Assembly (NCBI GenBank): GCA_963741625.1
Contig: CAVUIT010000011.1
Span: 310,001 to 374,000 of the forward strand
DNA: 64,000 bases
Direction of reading: 5' to 3'
From: CAWBBA01 sp963741625
GTDB lineage: Bacteria > Desulfobacterota > Desulfomonilia > Desulfomonilales > Desulfomonilaceae
Part shown: piece after piece, positions 45,278 through 54,444 of the stretch
Numbering within the stretch: position 1 is the stretch's first letter
How the letters are laid out: each line of letters opens with the position of its first letter
The notes under the pieces: model-generated
What the model was told of the DNA's origin: nothing
Database searches by the model: none
What the model saw: the letters and a program-made list of their open reading frames with translations, nothing else
Position numbers and translations under genes: made by a program

Positions 45278-46234
45278 ATGGCAGGTTCCGACGTTCACCC
45301 GTTTCACCGCTTCGAGCCCTGGCAGGTTTGGCCGGGCTCGTACGACAATCCCGCCCCCAACGGATTTTACCCTTCACCCGGGAACTCCGGCTTGGAGATT
45401 AGTCGCTCGACTCCCGTAGCCTCGATGGGTTCTTGTTTTGCTCGTGAAATCAAGACCGTGTTGCTCCGCGAAGGGTTTTCATACATCACTGAGGAATCCG
45501 ATCATCCGGCCTCCAAACATGCCAGCGCGGCCTGGGAGAGGCTTTATAACCTTTTTTCTATGCGGCAGATCTTCGAGTACACCTTTGAAGAGTGGACGCC
45601 GGCACTGAGGTGGTGGCAAGCTCCGGTCTCGGGAAAGATTCAGGATCCGTTTCGCAGAATCATACTCTATGAAAATTTCGAGGAGGCCGAAGCAGATTTC
45701 CGGCATCATCGAATATGCTCTCGCAAGGCTCTGGAGAGCGCGGAGGTGCTCATTCTGACTCTAGGCTTGACCGAAATCTGGGAGGATGGATCGGATGGAT
45801 CGGTTATCTGCCTCCCCTCAGGCCCCTATGTCAACGAAGGCGGAGACATGAGCCGCTATAGGTTCCGGGTGAGCAGGCATGCCGAGAACCTCGAGAATCT
45901 GGAGCGCATTCATGCAATCATGGCCGTTCATAACCCCGCATGTAAACTGATTGTCACAGTCTCTCCCGTCCACCTCTGGGCCACGTTTCGTAAAGATCTC
46001 GACGTGATCAGCGCGAGCTGCAACTCCAAGTCCACCCTTCGGGCTGTGGCGGACGAATTCTGCGCACGACATAAAAATGCCATCTATTTTCCGGCGTTTG
46101 AGATTGCCACCATCTATAGACCGCTCATGGGCCAACCGATTTTCACGGAGGGGCGGGAAAATTTTCACGTCAATCAGGACACGGTAGACTTCATCATGAA
46201 AACCTTTTTTGAGTTCTACGGTCAACCCGATTAA
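45278..46234 (+). CDS. GSCFA-domain protein
   Basis: 318 residues. The naming motif ASMGSCFAREI appears at about residue 50, followed by the FSMRQIFEYTFEEW stretch, LILTLGLTEIWED, the VSPVHLWATF strand and the YFPAFEIATIY end, all as in GSCFA proteins, which are related to SGNH/GDSL hydrolases (Ser replaced in part by the GSC motif). Suspected to be esterases or acyltransferases of surface polymers. No signal peptide. The ATG at 45278 has no clear ribosome site, and the hairpin at 45211 sits just upstream. Confidence 0.85.
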   Translation: MAGSDVHPFHRFEPWQVWPGSYDNPAPNGFYPSPGNSGLEISRSTPVASMGSCFAREIKTVLLREGFSYITEESDHPASKHASAAWERLYNLFSMRQIFEYTFEEWTPALRWWQAPVSGKIQDPFRRIILYENFEEAEADFRHHRICSRKALESAEVLILTLGLTEIWEDGSDGSVICLPSGPYVNEGGDMSRYRFRVSRHAENLENLERIHAIMAVHNPACKLIVTVSPVHLWATFRKDLDVISASCNSKSTLRAVADEFCARHKNAIYFPAFEIATIYRPLMGQPIFTEGRENFHVNQDTVDFIMKTFFEFYGQPD

Positions 46235-46279
46235 CCGTGCTCAGACCGTTTCTTATCGAAGCATTGCCACAATGCTTTG

Positions 46280-46309
46280 TTGACAAGTGCCCTGAGAGAT
46301 TGCTAGAAT
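46280..46309 (+). promoter_or_regulatory. Sigma-70-type promoter
   Basis: TTGACA (46280-46285), 18-bp spacer, TAGAAT (46304-46309), 47 bp before the ATG at 46356. A 7-bp hairpin AAGCATT/AATGCTT (46259-46277) abuts the -35 hexamer and may be an operator or the terminator of the GSCFA gene. Confidence 0.65.
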
Positions 46310-46355
46310 TCGCTCGTTGGGGAGGGAAATCCCATGTGGAGGGATTTTCGTCCTC

Positions 46356-47330
46356 ATGTCCGTTTCTGCGGAAACCTACGTATCTTCGTCCGGTTTCATC
46401 CTCCCGGCTCAATCATGCCTTAGGTTGCCGCTTTTCCTCCATCTACCCGTTCTCATTGTAATCGCCTTCTTCCTTTGCTCGTGCACGCTCCTGTCACACT
46501 CACCCCTTGTTGCTAGAACGAGTGAAATACCCGTTTTGGAGGACGACCACCTGTTGATCAGTGAATCATCCGGGCGGGTCCCGTATCAGAGGTGGAGGAT
46601 ACCGCCATGGGATGAAGACATGCGATATGTCTGGATGGTGGGTAATTACGACTTCAGACGATTCGATCGAGTAGAGATAATCCTGTACTTCCACGGAATG
46701 CACTCCAAAGACTATTATGCAGCGTTTCGCAAGGAACTGGAGTTGCTCGCCGAGAAAAGGCCCAACCGTCCGTTTCTCTTCGTAGGGTTCGTCGACACGC
46801 CCTACCCTCCTTCAGAAGCCAGGAGCAAAGATCGCTGGAGTTCCCTGGCCCCTCAGAAGGGTGAAAGACCGGATCGTCTCGTTAGAACGGTAAATCGTGT
46901 CTTCAAGGCTTTCCGTACAGTGTTTCCGCATGTGCGGAAAGAAAAGACTAATATCGTGTTGGCTGGGTTTTCCGGCGGAGGTCGTGTTCTTAACTCCATC
47001 GGCAACTGGCTGGCGCGCAGCGAAAAAGACGATCCGTACGCCGAGGTCTTCCGGGGCAGGCTTAGTAAGATAGTTTATTTCGATTGCTGGTTTGAAAAAG
47101 ATGTCATAGATACTGTCCCTATTCTGCTGGAAAACAACCCTAGAATGAAAATCGTGGGGACGGTTCACATGAAGAAGCCACTGGAAAATGCCATCATCCT
47201 GGCCGGGAAATACAAGATGAAAGCGGATAAGAAGAAGAAAGAACTGGTGGGATTGGGCGGACGGCTCGTGATTTTTCGTGATGAATCTCATTGGAGCGCG
47301 ATGATAGCCAGGCTGAAAGAGGCACTTTGA
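46356..47330 (+). CDS. Putative exported alpha/beta hydrolase-like protein
   Basis: 324 residues from ATG 46356; an upstream TTG at 46317 is possible. A hydrophobic segment LPVLIVIAFFLCSC near residue 30 looks like a late signal anchor or lipoprotein signal. A hydrolase fold is suggested by VEIILYFHGMHS (oxyanion region), the nucleophile elbow VLAGFSGGGRVLN and a terminal histidine in RDESHWSAM. I cannot tell the substrate. The promoter at 46280 is close. Confidence 0.65.
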   Translation: MSVSAETYVSSSGFILPAQSCLRLPLFLHLPVLIVIAFFLCSCTLLSHSPLVARTSEIPVLEDDHLLISESSGRVPYQRWRIPPWDEDMRYVWMVGNYDFRRFDRVEIILYFHGMHSKDYYAAFRKELELLAEKRPNRPFLFVGFVDTPYPPSEARSKDRWSSLAPQKGERPDRLVRTVNRVFKAFRTVFPHVRKEKTNIVLAGFSGGGRVLNSIGNWLARSEKDDPYAEVFRGRLSKIVYFDCWFEKDVIDTVPILLENNPRMKIVGTVHMKKPLENAIILAGKYKMKADKKKKELVGLGGRLVIFRDESHWSAMIARLKEAL

Positions 47331-47370
47331 GAAGGTTCGATTCCCAGGAATCTATACGAACGACGGGCCA

Positions 47371-47459
47371 AAGTCCCCCTTTTCTAAAGGGGGATCTGGG
47401 GGGATTTTCAATGCGTTAGATCAAAATCCCCCCTTCCCCCCTTTACCAAAGGGGGGAAC
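47371..47459. repeat. CCCCCTTT/AAAGGGGG inverted-repeat element
   Basis: Nested inverted repeats: CCCCCTTTTCTAAAGGGGG on the left, CCCCCCTTTACCAAAGGGGGG on the right, and TGGGGGGATTTT/AAAATCCCCCC between them. A common kind of intergenic repeat in proteobacteria. It occupies the 290-bp gap before folC. Confidence 0.65.
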
Positions 47460-47621
47460 ATGTGGTCAGGTAAGCGCTACGGAGTGGGGGACTTGATGGC
47501 ACAATCCCTCTGGCGAGATATTATAATTAATACAATGTGTTAGCGGCGAGGCATCCTTGACGCGGGTCTTGTGGTGTGCTATAAAGCGCCGGACAGCACG
47601 AGTTCCCGCGGAGGCTGATCC

Positions 47622-48920
47622 ATGCCCTCACCATCGCTGCAAAACCTCGACGAGAAATACAACAAGACTGTAGACTTTCTGTGCAGCATGGAAAGGTTCG
47701 GCATTCTCTTGGGGCTGGAGAACATCACTCTGCTCCTGGAAAGGCTGGGCAATCCCCAGACGAAGTTCCCGGTGGTTCACGTGGCCGGGAGCAACGGGAA
47801 GGGGTCTACATCTTCACTCATCTACGAAATGCTTCGAGAAGCAGGGCTGCGGGCCGCGCTTTATACTTCGCCACATTTGAATGACTTTCGAGAACGTATC
47901 AAATTGAACGGCGCGATGGTCTCCAAAGAGGCTCTGATAGCTTCTACTGAGAAGATTCGGTCTTTGTACGACCCCGACCGGACCACGTTTTTCGAATTCA
48001 CCACTGCCGTGGCTTTTGACTGCATGGCCCAGGTGGCTCCGGACATGGCCGTGATAGAGGTCGGCCTTGGCGGACGTCTGGACGCCACCAATACCGTCTC
48101 ACCCTGCGTTACCGTAATCACCGATATATCACGTGAACACGAGGATTACCTCGGAGTAGGCATCCCCGCCATAGCAACCGAAAAGGCCGGGATCATCAAG
48201 AGAGGGGTTCCGCTGATAACAGGGACTGCCCGGCGAGAAGCGAGAGCAATCATCCTGGAAACCGCCCGAGGTCTTGAGGCGCCAGTAAAGGAATTCGGCC
48301 GTTCCTTCGTGGGCATCAGGACAGGACCCGGCCGTTTCACTTACAGATCAGGTTCTCTCACTCTGGAAGGTCTCTCCCTTTCGATGCCCGGAAGTCACCA
48401 GATAAAGAACGCGGCCCTGGCAGTGGCGGTAGTGGAGGAATTGAGAACCCAGGGCTACCGGATTTCTGATAATGCTGTCCGTGACGGCATCGGAAAAACG
48501 CGATTTCCCGGGCGATTCGAGGTTCTCCGGCGGGAGCCCGATGTAATTATCGACGGAGCACACACTCCTGAGGGGATGCGGATGCTCAAGAGCACGTTGA
48601 GGCAGCTCTATCCTGAAATCAAGCCTTACATGCTCCTGGGCATGTTGCGGGACAAAAATTACGAAGAACTGATCAAAATTATCGCTCCAATTGCTCGGGA
48701 AGTGGTCTGTGTTCCGCCTCAGGGAAATAGGGCACTGGATCCGGAAGAGCTGGCTGAACAGGTCCGGGCTTGCGGCGTCCCCGCAGCCTCATGCGAGGAC
48801 ATTACCAAAGGCTTTCAGATACTTCTGGAAAAAGCTTCCAAAAAGGACGTTATCGTTGCCGCTGGATCGCTTTACATGATCGGTCCGGTGAGACGGGCCT
48901 GTGGAATCGGAGACGACTGA
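47622..48920 (+). CDS. folC: Dihydrofolate/folylpolyglutamate synthase
   Basis: 432 residues of the Mur-ligase family. It adds glutamate to dihydropteroate and folates using ATP. Seen: ERFGILLGLENITLLLERLG, the P-loop VAGSNGKGSTSS, YTSPHLNDFRERI, EVGLGGRLDATN, the carbamylated-lysine region EKAGIIKRGVPLI and the C-terminal IIDGAHTPEGMRM with MLRDKNYEEL. GGAGG precedes the ATG at 47622 by 7 nt. lptD begins 64 bp after it, probably in one transcript. Confidence 0.95.
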   Translation: MPSPSLQNLDEKYNKTVDFLCSMERFGILLGLENITLLLERLGNPQTKFPVVHVAGSNGKGSTSSLIYEMLREAGLRAALYTSPHLNDFRERIKLNGAMVSKEALIASTEKIRSLYDPDRTTFFEFTTAVAFDCMAQVAPDMAVIEVGLGGRLDATNTVSPCVTVITDISREHEDYLGVGIPAIATEKAGIIKRGVPLITGTARREARAIILETARGLEAPVKEFGRSFVGIRTGPGRFTYRSGSLTLEGLSLSMPGSHQIKNAALAVAVVEELRTQGYRISDNAVRDGIGKTRFPGRFEVLRREPDVIIDGAHTPEGMRMLKSTLRQLYPEIKPYMLLGMLRDKNYEELIKIIAPIAREVVCVPPQGNRALDPEELAEQVRACGVPAASCEDITKGFQILLEKASKKDVIVAAGSLYMIGPVRRACGIGDD

Positions 48921-48984
48921 CACCAATGCGCTATCTGCTGCACCTTTAAGAAAGTGTCTCAAAACTCATTGTAAGGTTCAAATC

Positions 48985-51417
48985 GTGCCACGATCCAGGC
49001 TATCACGTTTTTTTGCTGCCCTCACCCCGACCCTCTCCCATAGGGAGAGGGAGCAAAGCTGGAGCCGCTTTACGATTCCCTCTCCCTCTGGGAGAGGGAC
49101 ACAGGGTGCGGGTGTTCGTGCCACGATTCCTATTGCCGAAAATTATTCCGCGAGACCCTCGGCTCGATACGGCCCCCTGTTCGTCCTGGCACTATCAGTG
49201 GTGTTATGGGCATCACTTGTGTCTGCTCAAGAAGCCCCGCCCAAGTCCACTAACTCGGCCGACAGCTCTCAGCAGTCAACCATTCTCCCCACGGACATTC
49301 CCATTGAGATATCGGCCGGCAGGTTAGGGATGAACTACCAGACAAACACGTATACTGCCGAGGGCAATGTCACACTAAGCCAGGGCAACATGCGACTGCG
49401 GGCCGATAGCATTACCTACGAAGGCAGCACCGGCGAACTGACCGCGAAGGGCAAGGTGATCGTCCGAATGGGGAGCGATGTGATCGAGGCGGAAAAGATC
49501 ACTATCAAGCTCGCCGGAGCAACCGGTGTCCTGTACAATGGAAAGTTACTCCTGACCAGGCACAACGTGTATCTGGAGGGTAAGAAACTAGAGAAAACAG
49601 GTGAGTCCACATACGTTGTGGAAGACGGAAGCTTCACCACCTGCAACGGGGTTACTCCGGATTGGCGAATCACCGGCAAGAACCTGGATGTGACCCTCGA
49701 GGGTTATGGCACGCTCAAGCACGGTTTTTTTTACATCAAAGACATCCCGGTTTTCTACATTCCCTGGCTGATGTATCCTGCTAAACGCAAGCGCCAGAGC
49801 GGTTTCCTGATGCCGACAGTCGCTAACAGCAGTGTTAGAGGCTTTGACATGCGTTTTCCGTTCTTCGTCGATATTTCTCCCAGCGTGGACGCCACGATTG
49901 TCCCCAGAATCTGCACCAACAGGGCTGCGCAGGCTTCGCTGGAGTTCCGGTACTTTCCGTATGAAGACTTCGAGGGACGCTTTTACGGTGAGTATACCTA
50001 CGATTGGAAATACGGGCCGGAATCAATCCCGAAGAGCCACCGTTTCTACGTAACTTGGCGACATGACCAGGAATTCACTGGTGAGGTCAAGCTCAAGGCC
50101 AATGCAAACTGGGTTTCAGACCGAGACTACTTCGAGTTCTGGGGAGGCCGATTCGACAGGCGCCTGAGGGTAAGGTATCTTGAGTCAAACTTGGTCCTGT
50201 ACAAGCAGTTGAACAACTTCTTGTTCGAGGCAGAGGCCAGACACTTTGACAATCTCGACCTGCCCAACAACGCGGTCACAGTCCAGAACCTGCCCATCGT
50301 CACCGGCACTGCGTTCAACCAGCAGGTCCCGTATAGTCCGCTATATATAAGCTCTAATCTCGTTTACGACCATTTCTACGCGCCAAGCATGCAGCAGCAG
50401 TGGTTGGGAAGCCGTCTGCAGATGGATACGCGTCTCAGTCTTCCTATCGCTCTAGGGCGTTACCTCAAGGTAGAGCCGTCTATGACCTATTTTCCCAAGG
50501 CGTATGCAGCAGACTATTATGAGCGTGAGAAAAGCGTAAAGTCCGTGAACGCCCTGCGGACCGATCTTTACCAGGTCAATGCAGACGCATTCACGGACGT
50601 AGACAGCGTATACCTTGGCTCGTTCCTAGGATTCCAAAGAGTGAAACATACGATTCGACCTCGTTTTTCCTGGACATACCGGCCTTTTTCGAGTTCACAG
50701 ATCTATCCCTATTTCGATGAGACCGATAGGTTGGATCATGCGAGTCTGCTCACAGCAGAGATGCGCCAGACTTTCACGGGTCGCGTTGGACCGGGCGAAT
50801 ATCTGGACTTTATAACGTTGAGTATTACTCAAGGGTACGATTTCACCGAGTCCAGGACCGTCCAAGATATTTCAGGTAACAAGCCGCGCTTGTTGCAATA
50901 CGGCTGGACCAATACAGGAGCCGAATTGACGCTAAGGCCCCATTCTCTTATAGATCTTACCGCTCAGGCGGAATACGATCCGATCCTCAACCGGGCGCGC
51001 AGGTATAGTGCCAACTTGGGGCTTATGGATCACCGGGGTGACCTGATACGCGTGTTGCACCAATTTACCGAAGACGAACGCCAAGAGGACCTGAACCGTC
51101 AGACCAACGTGAGCCTCATGGTAAAGTTGACTTCAGACCTGGATTGTTTCTTCGAGAATCAATACACGCACCAGTTCGACTTCTCGTATTTCACAAGTTT
51201 CGGGCTGAATTACCACCCTCAATGCTGGAACGTATTACTGCGATATTCGGAGATCAGAGAACAGGACCCCGTTACCAAGAAGATAAAGGACCCAGACCAA
51301 ACGGTTTTTATGACCCTTTCCCTGTACGGGCTGGGGCAGGTTTACCGTTTCACTCGGGACTGGAGCGAAATTCTGGGCCACACGCCCGAGTCGGGAGGCG
51401 CCACGGCTACCCGCTAA
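48985..51417 (+). CDS. lptD: LPS-assembly protein LptD
   Basis: About 810 residues. After the signal segment LFVLALSVVLWASLVSAQ comes the OstA/LptA-like jellyroll (YTAEGNVTLSQGNMRLRADS, GELTAKGKVIVRMGSDVIEA) and then a beta-barrel from about residue 300. It inserts LPS into the outer leaflet together with LptE. The true start is uncertain: a GTG at 48985 with AAGG upstream is the last in-frame start before the signal segment, yet the 50 codons after it include a dispersed repeat (49017-49112, coding TPTLSHREREQ and SPSGRGTQGAG). A repeat has apparently moved into the 5' end of the gene. Confidence 0.85.
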   Translation: MPRSRLSRFFAALTPTLSHREREQSWSRFTIPSPSGRGTQGAGVRATIPIAENYSARPSARYGPLFVLALSVVLWASLVSAQEAPPKSTNSADSSQQSTILPTDIPIEISAGRLGMNYQTNTYTAEGNVTLSQGNMRLRADSITYEGSTGELTAKGKVIVRMGSDVIEAEKITIKLAGATGVLYNGKLLLTRHNVYLEGKKLEKTGESTYVVEDGSFTTCNGVTPDWRITGKNLDVTLEGYGTLKHGFFYIKDIPVFYIPWLMYPAKRKRQSGFLMPTVANSSVRGFDMRFPFFVDISPSVDATIVPRICTNRAAQASLEFRYFPYEDFEGRFYGEYTYDWKYGPESIPKSHRFYVTWRHDQEFTGEVKLKANANWVSDRDYFEFWGGRFDRRLRVRYLESNLVLYKQLNNFLFEAEARHFDNLDLPNNAVTVQNLPIVTGTAFNQQVPYSPLYISSNLVYDHFYAPSMQQQWLGSRLQMDTRLSLPIALGRYLKVEPSMTYFPKAYAADYYEREKSVKSVNALRTDLYQVNADAFTDVDSVYLGSFLGFQRVKHTIRPRFSWTYRPFSSSQIYPYFDETDRLDHASLLTAEMRQTFTGRVGPGEYLDFITLSITQGYDFTESRTVQDISGNKPRLLQYGWTNTGAELTLRPHSLIDLTAQAEYDPILNRARRYSANLGLMDHRGDLIRVLHQFTEDERQEDLNRQTNVSLMVKLTSDLDCFFENQYTHQFDFSYFTSFGLNYHPQCWNVLLRYSEIREQDPVTKKIKDPDQTVFMTLSLYGLGQVYRFTRDWSEILGHTPESGGATATR
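49017..49112. repeat. CCCTCTCCC palindromic repeat inside the 5' end of lptD
   Basis: CCCTCTCCCATAGGGAGAGGG and CCCTCTCCCTCTGGGAGAGGG (each a hairpin) flank a short spacer. Its in-frame reading gives the peptide words TPTLSHRERE and PSPSGRGTQGAGV. Related to 1691-1772. Confidence 0.75.
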
Positions 51418-51733
51418 GTCAGGAGAAAGCACTTCCCACATGCCCAGGGCCGACCACGACCACTTCTTCACCAAAGTCTTGGTGCCTGCCAGGCTCCGTC
51501 TCCCAGATGAATTGGACCGCAATCCACATTTGCAATAGGATGTCCCCTGAGATCCTGTCCATTCTTAGGCAGTTCCGAAGCTTGCCACCGTTAGGCTGAA
51601 TGATATAAACTGGTCTGTGGACAGTTTCCGTAGTGTGGGGAAAAGGGTCCAAACTATCCATTCACAGCCTTCTGGACAGGAACTAAGGGACTTTATTTCG
51701 GGCCGAACACTTACAAGAGAGGCGTTTCGACGT

Positions 51734-52243
51734 ATGACTAACTGGATTAATCCTTCTTTGGGAATAGCAATTAGCGTGGCTTCATTTTTTTTGCTCCTGT
51801 CTCCCGCATATGGAGACAGTGCACAAGTTGTAGGATGGGTAGAAAAGGCTTGCATACAACCAGGGCAACTGGTCCTGCCTGCAAAAGTGGACACCGGAGC
51901 AGTGACCTGCTCCTTACACGCTCCTGATCTTATTGAATTCGAGAGAGACGGTGAAAAATGGGTCAAATTTAGTGTAGTTGATGGAAGTGGAAAAGAAGCC
52001 GTCATCGAGAAAAAGATAGTTGGCGTAAGAAGAATCAAGCGCCATTTCGGACAGTTTCAAAACAGACCGGTAGTTCGCTTGGCGATTTGCGTCGGAAATG
52101 TTCATAAAACCTCCGACGTCAATTTGGTGGACCGAACCGGATTCGAGTATCCTCTCCTGATAGGCCGAAATTTCATGAATGATAGCCTGATAGTAAATCC
52201 TTCTGCCACATACACGGTTGAACCGATCTGCGCTGACAACTGA
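51734..52243 (+). CDS. Exported retropepsin-like protein (RimK-linked ATP-dependent zinc protease domain)
   Basis: 169 residues. A signal peptide (ISVASFFLLLSPAYG) leads to a domain with AKVDTGAVTCSLHAPD, whose D-T-G-A is the catalytic aspartate loop of retropepsin-like proteases, and FEYPLLIGRNFMND near the end, the second signature of this family, commonly annotated as putative ATP-dependent zinc protease. A periplasmic single-domain version. GAGG stands 11 nt before ATG 51734. The 315 bp between lptD and this gene show nothing I can identify. Confidence 0.75.
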   Translation: MTNWINPSLGIAISVASFFLLLSPAYGDSAQVVGWVEKACIQPGQLVLPAKVDTGAVTCSLHAPDLIEFERDGEKWVKFSVVDGSGKEAVIEKKIVGVRRIKRHFGQFQNRPVVRLAICVGNVHKTSDVNLVDRTGFEYPLLIGRNFMNDSLIVNPSATYTVEPICADN

Positions 52244-52534
52244 CAGTCGTCTGCACACGCCGTTTGCGAGAGTAAGCATGGAATTCGGGGGACACAATAC
52301 CGTCTTCTTGGGGAAGCGGCTTTCAGTGTATTTCCCGGTGTTCAATGTTTAGGTCCCGCGGAATGAAAATAGGCCCTATCTACTGAACACCAGGCCGAGT
52401 ACCATGGTGGAGATAGCCGGGGACCAACTTGCTCGGGCTGCAAACGATGAAGCATCGTGGTGGGAAAAAGCACCTGACATGTCAACACAACATTGGTATT
52501 ATGTCCCCCGATTACTCGCGGCTGATTTGATGCC

Positions 52535-54121
52535 GTAACCGTTCGCCGGGAGAATTGAGTCATCCCCCCAGTTTGGTCTTTGTTCCGCCGTTTTGACCTC
52601 CGACGCTGATTTGTAGTCGCGCCATATCGCGAGGTTTTTCAAATTTCTCTTGCCAGAGTGGTCTGTCCTGATAGTGGCTTTTCCTATGACACGGGAAGAA
52701 GCCAGAGCCATCGCATACGGCGACAGGGAGATAATAGTCGAGCTCCTGTTGCAACTGAGCGCAAGAATCGAAGAGCTGGAGCGCAAGGTGGCTCTGCTGA
52801 CCAAAGATTCTTCCAATTCCTCCAAACCACCTTCTTCGGACGGTCCATCAAGCAGACCGGCAATACGACGCCGCAAGAAATCCAGGCATCGCAAGCCTGG
52901 AGGTCAACCGGGTCACAAGGGGACGAACAGGGATCTGGTTCCCATTGAGAAGGTTGATCTGATCCAGGAGGTTCTTCCCGAGTCGTGTGAGATTTGTCAC
53001 AAACCTTTTCACCCTGGCGTGGATGGCAGCCGTGTGCTGGGCAATTACCTTCGTTGCCAGGTGATAGAGATTCCCGAGGTCAAACCGGACATCACCGAAT
53101 ACAAGCTGCGTTGTTTGGAATGTGCCTGCGGTGCCGTCACATGGGCGGATGTCCCTCCTCAAGCTCGATCCGGCTTCGGTCCCAGGCTTGCTGCTCTTTT
53201 GGCCTACCTTACCGCTATGCATCGGATGACCCGAAGGGGCTGTCAAGAGTTTGCTCGGACCATTCTTGGGGTTGACATCTCCCTCGGCTCCGTGTGCAAA
53301 CTTCATGAGGAAGTCTCTCAGGCCCTTGAACCATGCTGTGAAGAAATCAAACAGGCTCTGCCCAAACAAGACATCCTCAATGTGGACGAGACGGGCTGGA
53401 AAAGTATGGGCAAGGGGATCTGGCTTTGGGTTTTCGTGGCCCCTGCCATGACGTTCTTCACGCTGGCAGCCTCCAGGGGAGCAAAAGTGCTCAAAGGGGT
53501 CCTCGGCGAAGTCTTCAACGGGATCATCTGTTCGGATATGTTCTCGGCCTACAACGCATACCACAAGGGGAAAAGACAGATCTGTTGGGCTCATATCATC
53601 AGGAACCTCAAAGGGCTCAAACATGCGTGCCGGAGTCCTGATGGCGTGCGGTTCGCACGATGGATGCTCGCTGAAATCGGTCGCTTGTTTGCCCTCTGGC
53701 ATGCCTTCAAAGACGGGCATGTAGACAGGCGGACGCTTGTCACAAAATCGGTCCCCATAAGGGCACGAATCAGCAATTGTCTTCAAACCTACGAGCTGTC
53801 CTCGGATCACGATGTGGCACGTACTGCCCGAGGGCTCCTCAAGCATTGGAACCACCTGTTCACCTTCCTGGATCATCAGGGAGTGGAACCTACCAACAAC
53901 TCCGCCGAGCGTGGAATACGCCCAGCAGTCCAGTGGCGAAAAATCTGCTTCGGGAACCAGTCCCAAAGCGGTGAGGCGCTGACCGCTCGACTCCTCACCG
54001 TCACTCGGACCTGTATCATGCAAAAAAGAAACCCTTTCGACTTTCTCGTTCAGTCAATCACAGCACATCGGGAAGGGCTCTGTCACCCTTCACTCGTCAG
54101 CCTCTCCCGGTGAACCATTAC
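52535..54121 (+). mobile_element. IS66-family insertion sequence, copy 1
   Basis: 1587 bp, nearly identical to 54445-56031. Inverted ends GTAACCGTTCGCCGGGAGA and (complement of the right end) GTAATGGTTCACCGGGAGA match at 16 of 19 positions. The 8-bp flanks TTGATGCC and CTATGGCC are not a target duplication, so this copy is either older or one flank has been rearranged. It carries only the TnpC-type transposase, without the small tnpA/tnpB genes of classical IS66. Confidence 0.92.
52686..54113 (+). CDS. IS66-family transposase (copy 1)
   Basis: 475 residues from ATG 52686 (MTREEARAIAYGDREIIVEL), the usual start of this family. A leucine-zipper helix (LLQLSARIEELERKVALLTK), a Ser/Pro linker (SSNSSKPPSSDGPSS), a zinc-finger (CEICHKPF, CLECACGAV), then the DDE nuclease: ILNVDETGWKSMGKG (first D), IICSDMFSAYNAY (second D) and TNNSAERGIRPAVQWRKICF (the E). 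A long open frame on the opposite strand is a shadow. Intact, so potentially active. Confidence 0.95.
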   Translation: MTREEARAIAYGDREIIVELLLQLSARIEELERKVALLTKDSSNSSKPPSSDGPSSRPAIRRRKKSRHRKPGGQPGHKGTNRDLVPIEKVDLIQEVLPESCEICHKPFHPGVDGSRVLGNYLRCQVIEIPEVKPDITEYKLRCLECACGAVTWADVPPQARSGFGPRLAALLAYLTAMHRMTRRGCQEFARTILGVDISLGSVCKLHEEVSQALEPCCEEIKQALPKQDILNVDETGWKSMGKGIWLWVFVAPAMTFFTLAASRGAKVLKGVLGEVFNGIICSDMFSAYNAYHKGKRQICWAHIIRNLKGLKHACRSPDGVRFARWMLAEIGRLFALWHAFKDGHVDRRTLVTKSVPIRARISNCLQTYELSSDHDVARTARGLLKHWNHLFTFLDHQGVEPTNNSAERGIRPAVQWRKICFGNQSQSGEALTARLLTVTRTCIMQKRNPFDFLVQSITAHREGLCHPSLVSLSR

Positions 54122-54323
54122 CTATGGCCAGTCTGAACGGTGTGACCTGGCTGTTTAGTCCACGCCCTACTCTATCCCAACTTAGGAGCCGGATCATTTT
54201 TGAGGGACAGGTCAAAAATGCATCGCTTCTTCTTGACTCATGCTGTCAAAGTCGCCCTATTTTCGTTTGAGATGACGAACCACCATCTTGTGGAGGTCTA
54301 ATACCAATTCGCTATAAAAAACA

Positions 54324-54436
54324 TAACATGGCCGACTGTTGCCATTGCGGGGACGTCAGGCCCGAAGCAATCTTTCACCATTGAGATTGCTTCGTCGTTT
54401 CACTCCTCGCAATGACAGCTCACATAAAGCATGTTA
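54324..54436. repeat. CATTGCGAG palindromic repeat adjoining IS66 copy 2
   Basis: Inner element 54342-54416 (CCATTGCGGGG to CCTCGCAATGAC with GAAGCAATC and GATTGCTTC inside) is wrapped by exact outer arms TAACATG (54324-54330) and CATGTTA (54430-54436). IS66 copy 2's target duplication begins at the very next base. Confidence 0.75.
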
Positions 54437-54444
54437 CGAAAATA

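Noticed and set aside
47330..47362. T-loop-like GGTTCGATTCCC after the hydrolase gene
   Set aside because: No acceptor, D or anticodon stems can be built around it and it abuts a coding end.
51419..51661. Minus-strand open frame after lptD
   Set aside because: No start signal, and no family resemblance beyond chance; the plus strand likewise gives only a short, unconvincing fragment.
52848..54023. 391-codon open frame on the minus strand within IS66 copy 1 (and the same at 54758-55933)
   Set aside because: It is a shadow of the transposase frame: no ribosome site, no domain, and its substitutions between copies follow the sense strand.
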